Assembly (NCBI RefSeq): GCF_002104995.1
Contig: NW_024468261.1
Coordinates: 643,624-707,623, forward strand
Origin: Linderina pennispora
Taxonomy: Eukaryota; Kickxellomycota; Kickxellomycetes; Kickxellales; Kickxellaceae
DNA: 64,000 nt
Direction of reading: 5' to 3'
The translations under genes and the position numbers were made by a program. The number at the start of each line of letters is the position of its first letter. Position 1 is the stretch's first letter. Under the pieces are notes generated by a model. The model did no database searches. It worked only from the letters and a program-made list of their open reading frames with translations, and was not told the origin of the DNA. Positions 44,704 through 54,310 of this stretch are shown in pieces.

Positions 44704-45141
44704 TGTGGAAAACTATTAGTACGAAAAGTAAGGGGATAAGATAAAATATTTGCGCGGTGTCTGGTTGAAGCGTGCAAGGAGATGCACCGCATTGCGCGGG
44801 CTTTATCTAGTTTTCAGCAGGCGTGCGACCGCAGTCTATTCCCCCACGGATCCTTTCCTTTTGGAAGGTGCGCCTGAAAGCACCGAGCGCATGACCAAGA
44901 CTGCATATTGCGGGGGAAGGAGTGCACTACCCGCTTGTGCCCATTTTCGTGTTTTTTCCCAAGCGTCGATCGTGGAAGGTCGAATGCCCAACACATGCTC
45001 CTATGTGACTCGTACATTTGCCACTGCCAATGGCTGGTAAACCGCCGCAGGCTGAAGTAAGCATGAACTGCATTAAGCTGGCACGGGTAACAAAGATATT
45101 ATTCAGCCAATTAGTGGCCACATTACCATATATAGAGAGTA
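44704..45141. other. Intergenic between tandem MFS genes
   Basis: 3' side of MFS3 and promoter of MFS2, no gene seen. Confidence 0.45.
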
Positions 45142-46564
45142 TCAGTAAACGTAGCGGAAGTCGGGATGGCGCTCCTCGAGCTCTTGGATCTCCTTCTGAG
45201 TCATATTCGAAATATCAATCGGGCTCAGCTCCTTGTTGCGGTTGATCCGTCCCATGTTCCACCTGGCCAGGAGTGCCAGCACGATCGACAACAGGCCGGC
45301 CATTAAATTAATGCCATGGCCCAGCAAGTAGCGGGGCGCGTCCTTGTTGCGGTAAATGTTGGAGGCAACGATGCCGCCGAGGCCGCCGCAGATAAGCAGG
45401 ACGCTGGTGGCGGCGCTTCCCAAGGTAATGTTCGAGGCAACGTTGGTGGCGAGCCAGCCGGGGGCGAGTCCCAGGAGTCCGAAGCTGCCGAAGCCGAACA
45501 GGCACAGGGCGAACATGCGGGCGCCGACATTGAGCGTGGCCAGCATGATTATGCCGCCCAGGGCCATGACGGCGCCATTGAAGATGATGGCGCGGTAGTG
45601 TGAGCCAAACCAGCGCACATGCCAGTTGAACCAGTACAATGCCGATGAAGCCGCAGAGGCCGGGCAGCGCCTGCATGCCCTGGGCCTGGGAGGCCGTGAA
45701 GCCCATGTCCTTGACCACTTGGGGACCGAACAGCATGATTGTGTTGAGGGAGACGTTGGAGCAGAACAAGATCAGGGACATGAGCAGCATCGAGGGGTTG
45801 AACAGGCACATGATGAACCGGCGCTTGTTGATCTGGTGGCGGCCCGATTCCTGCTTCTCCTCGTTCAGGGCCTGCGACAATGCCTCGCGCTCATCGGATG
45901 TCAGGATCTTGGCGTCGTCCGGGTAGCTCGGCACGACAAAGTACATGACAACTGCCCAGGCACAGGTGATGACACCCTCGACGAAGAATATGGCGTGCCA
46001 CGACTTGACGAACCCGCTGTTGAGCTTCGTCAGTCCGATTGCGATTGGGCCCGAGATCAGAGTGCCGATGGCCGTGCCGGTATAGAATATCGAGACACGC
46101 CGGGTGACGCGCTTGCGCGGGTACCAGTACGAGATCAGGTAGATGGCGCCCGAATTGTATCCGGCCTCCGGGATGCCCAGGAGAACACGGCAAAGGAAAA
46201 GCTGGCCGCGGTTGGTAATGAATGCCTGGCCGATGATGACGGCTCCCCACAGCAGCGTCAGCAGCGGCAGCCAGGTTCTGGCGCCGACGCGTTTCAGCAT
46301 GTAGTTGGAGAGGGGCTGGAATACAAGATAGGTCGGGTAGAACAGGCTGCTGGCAATGCTGAAATCGGTGGGGCGCAGATGGAGGTCCTTTTCCATATTG
46401 GCAACCTTGGCGTTTCCCATCGAGCTGCGATCCATCATCGAAAAGATGCTGCCGATGATGATGGCGGGCAGGATCACGACATCGATTTTGAGCAGAGCGC
46501 GACGCAGGGCGTTGGGCTGGGGCGCCTCGATCTCAATTGTCGAGAGTTTTTCCTTTTCAGACAT
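45142..46564 (-). CDS. MFS transporter 3, anion:cation symporter family
   Basis: About 473 aa. RRALLKIDVVILPAIIIGSI and MDRSSMGNAKVANMEKDL start the fold. LLGIPEAGYNSGAIYLISYW, SIFYTGTAIGTLISGPIAI and FFVEGVITCAWAVVMYFV follow. The second half continues ALPGLCGFIGI then YWFNWHVRWFGSHYRAIIF and ends DISNMTQKEIQELEERHPDF then RYVY. One net +1 step near 45640 joins the halves. It is a paralogue of MFS2 by tandem duplication; the substrates may differ. Its promoter faces the PAS2 gene across 670 bp. Confidence 0.88.
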
Positions 46565-47234
46565 TTTTGTTTCCTGGGTGGTTTTCTGGCAATACGAGAG
46601 AAAAGAACCAAAATGGGGTGGGGGCTGTGACTGCTCTTTCTGGATGACCGGTCCATGGGAGGGCTAGTTATACTGGCGAGGAAAAAGGAAAGCGGGCATG
46701 AGCGTGGGAGCTGCATATTGCCAAAGCCTTGTGACCCACATTGCTGCATGCAGGCAAACATCGACCACCGATGTCCGTCGCTCGGCAAATCCCGACAAAA
46801 TCACAGCTTGGATGCTGCAGATCGCGCTGTCGGGGGTTTGTTTTGTCAGCCGTCGTGGGCGGACTCTGAGAAAGTGCCTCGGGGGCGAGCCGGCTCAGCG
46901 AGAACACAGCTGGAGGCGATTGTTGGCCGCTTTACATTGTTGGTTTCTTTCTACTTGTTCACGGGTTTGCATGTACAAGCGGGCATGCAAGTTCTGCGAA
47001 TGTGCATGCATACGGGTTTTTGGATGAAAAGAGAAAGAGGCGTTCTACAAAGCGCCCCCCGGCGAATGGGAGCAGGGCAGGGGCGTGAGTCGAGAGGGGA
47101 GAGCTGAGGGTGAACTGTGTTTTTACTTCTTCTATCTGTCAAGAAAGGCGATCAGCACAGGCTCCTGGTTGATTTTTGCGCCTTTTCTTCGCTTCGTTCC
47201 TTTGCTCTCTCTTTCTTATTTGACGTTTTCCTCT
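46565..47234. other. Divergent promoter MFS3 / PAS2
   Basis: No gene seen. A pyrimidine-rich tract before 47235 is the likely PAS2 start-site region. Confidence 0.45.
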
Positions 47235-48254
47235 ATGAACAACGTTGTTTCTGAGCGTCCCACATTTCTGGGCATCCATGCCCGAAACGCCTCGACACAA
47301 ATCCTCTACATATCCTCCGGATGCCAGCAGGCGATGGGGTATTCCCCGCAGTACATGATATCGAAGAACGCCAAGGAGTTTATCGCAGACCCGTACGCGG
47401 AAAAATACCCGGAAATCTACGACGGCGCTGAGAGCGACGACGACGCCAGCGCCTACGTAATGTACATGAACGTGAGGTGCGGCAACGGCGACGTGGTGCT
47501 TCATAGAGTGACGACGTTCAAATGTGACAACTGCATAATCGTGGTGGGCGTGGCGTTCCCGGAGCTGCCGTTCCAAGACCGGCATCTGCTGGAGGTGCAG
47601 ACACTGGACGGTGCGATGCGCAGGCTGAACCTGGCGGCGACAGAAAAGCAGGACAGGGAGCTGGCGGAGAAACGGCGGCAGGTGACGGAGCAGGGAAGGG
47701 TGCCGTTGTATTTTGCGTCGCAGCCGCAGGTCAAGGCGGCATTTGTCCTGGAGAACCCGCAGAACCAGGAGACGGACGAGTCTGGCAGAAGGCAGAGCGG
47801 CTCATTGGTTGTGTTTGTGACGGGGTCGATTAGCAAGATTATTGATGCGGATACGTCGGATTTGCTCCGGTATCCGTTCATGAAGCTGATTGCGCCCGAG
47901 GACATCCTCAAGACCAGCAAGTTCTTCGATCGGCTGTCGGACTCGCCCGATGTTCTTGTCGAGACGTTTTCGTTGCTCGAGAAGCCGTATATTATCGAGG
48001 GCGATGTTTTGGTTCCCGACGAAGACAATAGGCGTGTGGTGGTTGAGTGTTTGGGCGCTAATGTGCAGGATGGCGTGGCGCTGCTGATGCGCAAGCTCAG
48101 GGTGCGTGGCCCGCCGGTGAGGAATGAGGTTGGGGAGTGGAGCTCGTACAAAGCGGCGGTTGAGGATAGCGATGGCGGGTACTTGACGTTGGAGGAAATC
48201 GTCAGCAGTGACCCCGAGACCAGCGATGCGCCAAGCTGGTCCACATTGCGGTGA
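47235..48254 (+). CDS. Two-PAS-domain orphan protein 2
   Basis: 339 aa, intact, paralogue of 14777-15811. The N-terminal PAS-like domain has TQILYISSGCQQAMGYSPQY and DPYAEKYP. The linker is a charged helix (EKQDRELAEKRRQVTEQGR). The second domain has VKAAFVLENP, VVFVTGSISKII, FMKLIAPEDILKTSKFFDRL and DGVALLMRKLR. The C-terminus is YLTLEEIVSSDPETSD. I chose the ATG at 47235 because upstream in-frame codons from 47085 are pyrimidine-rich leader. No output domain is present. Confidence 0.75.
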   Translation: MNNVVSERPTFLGIHARNASTQILYISSGCQQAMGYSPQYMISKNAKEFIADPYAEKYPEIYDGAESDDDASAYVMYMNVRCGNGDVVLHRVTTFKCDNCIIVVGVAFPELPFQDRHLLEVQTLDGAMRRLNLAATEKQDRELAEKRRQVTEQGRVPLYFASQPQVKAAFVLENPQNQETDESGRRQSGSLVVFVTGSISKIIDADTSDLLRYPFMKLIAPEDILKTSKFFDRLSDSPDVLVETFSLLEKPYIIEGDVLVPDEDNRRVVVECLGANVQDGVALLMRKLRVRGPPVRNEVGEWSSYKAAVEDSDGGYLTLEEIVSSDPETSDAPSWSTLR

Positions 48255-48508
48255 AATTATTGCCCTTTAGCCGTAAAAGAAGCTCATATGGCAGCAACTG
48301 CGCGTGTAGGTGGGAGTTGCTGCCCTATACGTTGCACTCGCTATTTTATCGCGAGGGGATATTGCGATATAGTAACCGCAGCGCCCCTTCCATTTGAGAT
48401 TCTGCTGGTATCTTGCTCGGTACATAAAGGGGCGGGAGCATGTACATCTCAAGCACCCTCCATATCTTGTGGTCTTTGTAACAAAGTGTTTTCCTTTCTT
48501 TTGATAGC

Positions 48509-48751
48509 ATGCTTCAATACATTCCGTTCGTCGTTGCTCTGGCAGGCATGTCGATGGGCCAGCCGGTGGAGGCAGGGTGCCACGGGCAGCTGCAGCGTCG
48601 CGATATCCCGTACGGTGGCATACTGACATTCGGCAATCTGGCGGTAGTGCCACAGACGGCAGCACCCTGTGCTCAGAGCACGGCGCCGAAGCCGCAGCGC
48701 AATGGCAAGCTCCTGGGTCTGGTGGACCTAGCTCTTGGCGTGCATCTCTAG
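48509..48751 (+). CDS. Small secreted protein, orphan
   Basis: 80 aa. MLQYIPFVVALAGMSMGQPV is a signal peptide with probable cleavage after VEA. The mature chain GCHGQLQRRDIPYGGILTFG is short with two Cys, and a possible KR/RR-type processing site is present (QRRD). The end is LLGLVDLALGVHL, similar to the hydrophobic end of the 42281 protein (LGLGLSLGLHI). A TACATAAAG at 48421 may act as TATA. Function unknown. Confidence 0.5.
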   Translation: MLQYIPFVVALAGMSMGQPVEAGCHGQLQRRDIPYGGILTFGNLAVVPQTAAPCAQSTAPKPQRNGKLLGLVDLALGVHL

Positions 48752-49022
48752 TCCTATAGCTCCTCAAATATAGCAAATTTTCACATGATCGCGCTGCCAG
48801 AAAGAGGGAAAAAACGCCAGCCCAAGCCTGAATGGGAGTGGTGGCTTTTCCTTGCCATTCTGTTGGAGTTTTGGTACCACTCAACGAAGAGCTTCCTCTT
48901 TTCTCGCTCCATTCGCTGCTTCATTTCATTCTCTTTTCGCTTTTCAAATTGCATTTACTTTTATTATTCACAAGCTCACTGGGTAGCTTTGAGGATATAG
49001 CGGTGGGCAATAGTTCCTATAA

Positions 49023-50615
49023 ATGGCATCGAATTCAACAGAGGGTAGCTTGGCACGTGAAACTGACGAGCGACTTTCACGGGCGTCGTCGCGGGTATCA
49101 ATAGCGTCGCTTGTTTCTCGGCAGAGTCCATCGGGGGATGAGCAGGGGACGTTGATGGCGGCAGAGGCGTTGGGATCATTGAAGACTGGTGGTTCATTAT
49201 CGTACGAGAGCAGGGCAGCATGTGAAAGCACGGCAAACGGCCAGTTTATCCAGCGGGTGCAGAATATCCCCTTGGTGAGCAGCGCAAAGGAGATGTATAC
49301 AAAGTCGAAGCAGAGCAATATTATAGTCCGGGCAAGTATCCAAATTTCTTCTTCGCTTGATATATTTTGTATTACGCAGGGTCTAAGTTTTTTTTATCCT
49401 TTTTTTTTTTCTCTCTCGCTAGGTTGGCGGTGGCGTTATAGAATCCGGAGTCAAACGAGTGGTGGAGCCAATAAGCAAAAGAATCCCAGCGGGCGTTGAC
49501 GATTTTGCATGCCGGCAGCTGGACAACCTGGGATACACACAGCAGGAAGAGCAAGCGACAATGCCAATAAACAACCTGCGGAAGCGCACAAAGGACCAGG
49601 CCGAGGAGCCCGAGGAGACATATGATAACGGAAAGACAAAAGACAAGCAGGTAGCGGGTCAGCAATGAGTCGGACAGCAGGCGGTGGGCGTGGGCAGCCT
49701 GATAGCATCGGCCAAGGAGCGGGCGGTGGCGTACCGCGAGGACAGCATGCGGCGGCTAAAGTACTGCCTGGAGTGGGTGACATATGCAACGGCGCTGCTG
49801 AGCCAGCACATGCAGGATCTGCGCAAGTTCTTGGAGTCGCTGCAGGACGCAGCGCGGATCCTGCTAGGCGGGCAGGCGGGGCAGGAGGTGGTTCGGGCGG
49901 GCGACCCGTCCGCAGGCAACGTCGAATGTGCAGGAGGCGGCAGTGAAGCTGGCGCAGCGGCGGCGCGAGATTGTGGTGACGGTGAAGCGCGCGGTGGGCA
50001 TTATCAGCCAGTATGCAGGGTCGGTCCTGCCGGGCGAGGCGCGGCGGCAGGTGCGTGGGCTGATTCTCAGTCTGCCGGGCCGGTGGATGACGGTGGACAC
50101 GGCAGTCAGCGCAACGAGCTCGGTGGCCAGCGACGAGTCGCCCAGCGTGCGGCCCATGGACACGTCGGGCAACATCGAGGCCAACGCGCGGCGCACGCTG
50201 GCGTTCGCGACCGAGTCGTTCTATATGCTGGACAGCGTGCGCAATGTGTTCCAGAACCTGTATGCCAATGCCGAGCGCTGGGTGGGGGCGCCGGCCGAGC
50301 AGCCCGAGACGGTGCCGCTGGTGGAGGCCAGGGAGCGGCCGGTGCCGGTGCGGCGGCCGCCGAAGAAGCTGCCGCCCGGGCTGGCAATGACCCCGGCGGA
50401 GGAGCCGTCGGGCAAGCGGCTGTCGACGCAGTCGCTGGTGGAGATCGGCGAGCAGATGCGGCGCATGGATATGTCAGCAGAGTCGCCCCGGGCCAATGGA
50501 CATTGATGATGTAGTGCCGCTGGCGTCGCTGCGGCTCTCGGCCATGCGGACCACCTACGACGAGGCGGTGGCAAATAAACGCAACCGCACGCGCGAGCCC
50601 TCGCCCACACGCTGA
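49023..50615 (+). CDS. Opi1-family transcriptional regulator
   Basis: In yeast, Opi1 represses phospholipid genes when phosphatidic acid falls. Exon 1 (49023-49331) holds a Ser-rich start and FIQRVQNIPLVSSAKEMYTK. A GC-AG intron (49332-49422, donor GCAAGT, acceptor CGCTAG) follows. Exon 2 continues VGGGVIESGVKRVVEP, then GVDDFACRQLDNLG. The core Opi1 block is EDSMRRLKYCLEWVTYATAL and LRKFLESLQDAARILLGG. KLAQRRREIVVTVKRAV and SVLPGEARRQVRGLILSLPG lead to a basic tail NKRNRTREPSPTR ending at 50615. Near 49650 the literal frame has a TGA (49666), best explained by a lost G and an added A (restoring SAMSRQQAVGVGSL). Net +1 steps lie near 49930 and 50494. Confidence 0.8.
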
Positions 50616-50662
50616 AAAAATGTACAGACTTTAACAGACTTTAATTCCAAGAAACTTCCAGC

Positions 50663-53475
50663 TCAGCTTAATTGCTCCAATGCCGTGGAATATTCATGCA
50701 CCAGAGATTGCAGGTGGCGATTGGCTGCGAGAATCGGCAGCGCGCGCTTCAGCAGCTGGTGCTTCGGGAACGCCGGCCATTTCCGCCTGCCAAGCATCTG
50801 ACTGCAGCGGGGGCCAAGCAGATGTGCTAGCCAGAAGGCCGTGCGCTTTACATCGCCGGACTTTGCCAGCTGGCGCATCAGCACATCGCTCCACTTTACC
50901 ACCTCCTCGCGCGACTGCAGCAGTGCGGCAGCCGCCAGCTGGTGCTCGACGTGGTCCACAGTCACCGCGCGCTTGACCTCGCCTGTCACCCGGCCAGCCA
51001 CAGGCTCATGTGAGTTCGTTTGCTGGCTCTGGTACGAGCCGAGCTCCTGGACAAAGGCCAGTGGCTCGGTGCTGGTTCGCTTGATGGCAGGCCAATTCGC
51101 GCTTGTCGTCCTTGGCCTTGTGCAGCACGTGCATGGGCCATGGGTGGGCAAAGTCGGAGCCCCGGAAGGCCTGTGGATCGGAGATCTTCAGCCATGTAAG
51201 CAAGTCCCTTGTGGTAGGCAAATGCACGGCCATCAGACAAGGACACCAGCGGCATGCCGGCGGGGGTCAGGTCGACCATGGTCACCGCGACATTGGGCGG
51301 ATGGCGGTCTTGCTGGAGTTGCAGCTCGGCCGAGTACAGCAGCGGTGCTATGCTTAGGTTGCTGACCAGCGCCCGGGGCAGCGAGGTGTCCCAGACATTC
51401 AGCTGGCCGACGGAATCCAGTACGAGACAGAGGTCGCCCCGACACATGATGTGCGACGGATGGGCCTCGGCCATAATCGGCGGCAGCTTGCGCGCGCCCG
51501 CCTGCGTATCGAACCAGTGCATGGATCCGTCAGCTGCGCAGACTGCCGCCAGGACTCTCGCTGGCCGCCAGGGCAATGAATCGGGGCCGAGAAGAACTGC
51601 GTCCACAGGGTTTCTCCTCGACTCGTCCAGCATGCGTGAGCACACCAACCTGGTCCCCTTGGGCTGGTTAATTGCGACCAGGCTGAGTTTGCCGGGGCTA
51701 TTGGGAACCGAGCGTGTGATCTGGGCTACCACCTTGGGCACATTGAGGTGGACGCGCGCGGCTGAGATTGTCTGTGCGTGGACCAGCGACTGCGGGCCGA
51801 GCTCAGAGACCTGCGTAGGATATCGCCGCCGCGGAGTGCTCGGGCTTGGGCCTGGGAGCCATGATGCGCGTGCCGAGCACCCGCGACTCGATCCACAGCG
51901 GCGCAGTGACCGGCTCCATGTCGGCTGTTTCGGGAGCCGCGATGACGATGTTTTGCGATGTGGTTGGTGCCAGCACAGGGGCTGTGGTCTGGGTGCCGCC
52001 GCCCAGTGCTCGCACAAACACTGGTGCTACGCGTTTCTTGCCGTCCTTGGTCCGCGTCGGTACCGGCATCTGCGCTGGCTCTGCAGCTGCTTGTTGCTTC
52101 TGGCTGCGTAGCTACTGGTGGCTGCGTAGCTACTGGTGGTTGTGTAGCTACTGGTGGCTGCGTAGCTACTGGTGGCTCTGCCACAACTGTCATCTGCTCC
52201 TCCAACTGCAGCTGCATCACAGGTTTCAGCAATCGGCCGTGGCTTTTTCGCATCCACTATATCGTCGTCGTCATCAGAGTCGAGAATCGCCATGCCACGC
52301 CGCCGCTTGCCAGTGCTCCTTACCCACCCATACTTTACCAGCAGCTGCTCCTGCTCGTCGGCCGGGATGGGCGTGCCCAGCTCGTCCTTTGTGAACTCGA
52401 GCAAAGCCACCGTGCCGTCATATGAGCATGCGGCCAATATCGCCACTACGTCGTCCTGCGGCTCCTGGTACGTGTGCCATGCCAGGTCGAGAAGGTTGCC
52501 GGTGAACAGATTGGTGGCTGCTGCAATCGGCATGTGCTGCGAGGTGAGCCATACTGTGACCCCGCGGTCCTGCCCGCCGGCCGCGCACACCGACGCCTGC
52601 ACCGTCTTTGCCGTGCCATTCTCCGTCTGGCTGTGGGGTTCTGGCACATTGAATAGCCGCGGATTGAACTTGACCGCCTCAATGGCCGCCTGGTGCCCGA
52701 CGAACGACAGAATCGGCATGTCCACTCGCCTCTGCTAATAACCGCCGCAACCTGGCACCTTGCCGTTGGCCGCATTGGCCGTGGCAATGCAGTCGCCATC
52801 GGGCGACCACGAGGGCCGGCGAAAGTACGTCGAGAAGATATTGTCCTCGAATGGCTTGCTTACGGTGGTCTGCAGTTTCCAGTCCGACGTGCGCCAGATC
52901 TTCAGCGTCTTGTCGTCCGACTGGCGTGGCCACGTATTTGCCGGCCGGATCGAAAGTCACGCCCTTGACGAACTGCGAATGGCCCGTCAGCTTGGCCACC
53001 CGGTCAAATGTCTTGCCGTCCCAAATATACACCACGTTGTCCAGCCCGCACGTCGCCAGGAACCGCTGGTCGTCGGACCACGCCAGATCGCACACGTCCG
53101 ATTCGTGGCCAGTGAGCCGCCGCACCGGCCGCCATGTCTCGGGCCCGCCCAGCCCTGACAGGTTGCCTGTAGGCTTCGACCGCATCCTCTTGCTCCCATA
53201 TCAAAACGACCATAGTCGTCGGCTCCCGTCGCTAGGTATTTGCCGGTCGGAGAGAACCTTGTGCACATCACCGCGCCGCTGTGCGCCGTCAATGTCGACA
53301 GTAGTCGCGGCTCCGTCTGCTTGGTCATGGCCGTGGTGCTCCAGAGCCGCACTTTGTTGTCCATGCCGCCCGTGGCCAGACGCGTGCCCGACGGGTGGAA
53401 GTCCAGAGAAAATATCGCCGTCAGCTTCTTTTTGTCTGCATCGTGCCGCAGCCACTCGGGCTTTGTGATTCGCAT
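50663..53475 (-). CDS. HIR1: HIRA/Hir1 histone chaperone subunit
   Basis: WD40 subunit of the HIR complex for replication-independent H3-H4 deposition. About 930 aa. It starts MRITKPEWLRHD. WD repeats: IFSLDFHPSGTRLATGGMD, TRFSPTGKYLATGADD, LTGHESDVCDLAWSDDQRFL, LTGHSQFVKGVTFDPAGKY and PSWSPDGDCIATANAAN. TKDGKKRVAPVFV marks the B-domain-like region. The Hira domain follows (RVLAAVCAADGSMHWFD, RGDLCLVLDSVGQLNVWD, TMVDLTPAGMPLVSLSDG), with a C-terminal helix block ending YSTALEQLS. About nine net +1 steps and one net -1 (near 52735) break it. It has a repeat region with four PPVATQ units. Confidence 0.88.
52102..52173. repeat. 18-bp tandem repeat inside HIR1
   Basis: Four 18-bp copies of GGCTGCGTAGCTACTGGT, with one variant copy (GGTTGTG...). 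On the minus strand they encode four PPVATQ units in the linker between the WD40 and Hira domains. Length polymorphism is likely; the effect is unknown. Confidence 0.85.
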
Positions 53476-54310
53476 TGCTGAAGAAAATAAAAGCAAATTA
53501 TAAAACGAAAAAGCAACAAAATAACCAAAGACGCGTTATTGCTTTGCTGGATTTCGTGGTTGGCGTCACTGTGTTGGAGAGCCGAGCCGACGACGCCTAA
53601 GCCCAGCTGCAGAGACGCCTGAGCTGCGAGTCGTAGCTCGGTCACAGCATCTGCTTAACCCTGGTCATCCCTCAACTGCCGAGATCAGGGGCGTACCACA
53701 CGCGCCAGGGATGGCCGCTGTGTCTGGCCATATCTGCTCTACAGCTGCACTGCTCCAATACGATATCCTCTGCAAACGCTAGTCATTGCAGACATACATG
53801 CCATTGGCCATATGCCTTCACTCGGTGGCGAATTGGCTGCTTATCAACAGCCCCGTGCGCCTGCTGGATTTGCCCGGCTCCATCCTCTAGTTTGTGATCA
53901 GTTGATCAGGATGGTTCGATTCCGCATGGGGAGGAGAAATGCGTCGCCGAACATCTCAGTAGAACCGATCTGCGCACCCGTTGTCTCTAGAAGGTGTAGC
54001 ACAGCCAGGCTTTCTTTTTTGTCGAGTATTTTAGCGCACGCAATTGGCAGCTCGATTATCTTCGCTGAAACTCCAGAAATTTTTGTTTCTTCTTTCGAAA
54101 GAGAAGCCTTGCGGGTTTTCGCTCGTTGGAAAAATGGAACTTTCCATTTATTTTGCTCCGCGAGAACCAAAAGCCAAGACGACCATGCCCCCAGTAGTTT
54201 CCTTTTCACACTTTTTTTTACTTTTCATTTTTGCAGCTCTTTCCCCTTCAGACTCGCTTGGTTTCAGGGCTTGTTTTCCTCTTTCTTTTTCTGTATTATT
54301 TCACCAGCAT
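53476..54310. other. Divergent promoter HIR1 / GATA factor
   Basis: No gene seen. A tRNA-like GGTTCGATTCC near 53909 does not fold into a tRNA. T-rich tracts precede 54311. Confidence 0.45.

Noticed and set aside
45626-46630. 334-codon ORF on +
   Set aside because: Antisense shadow of MFS3; acidic and repetitive as expected from the reverse of a membrane protein gene.
49641-49668. 27-nt intron in the Opi1-like gene
   Set aside because: Too short for fungal splicing and no branch point; two indels explain the stop better.
53880-53930. tRNA-like T-loop GGTTCGATTCC
   Set aside because: Only three T-stem pairs form and no acceptor, D or anticodon stems fit.
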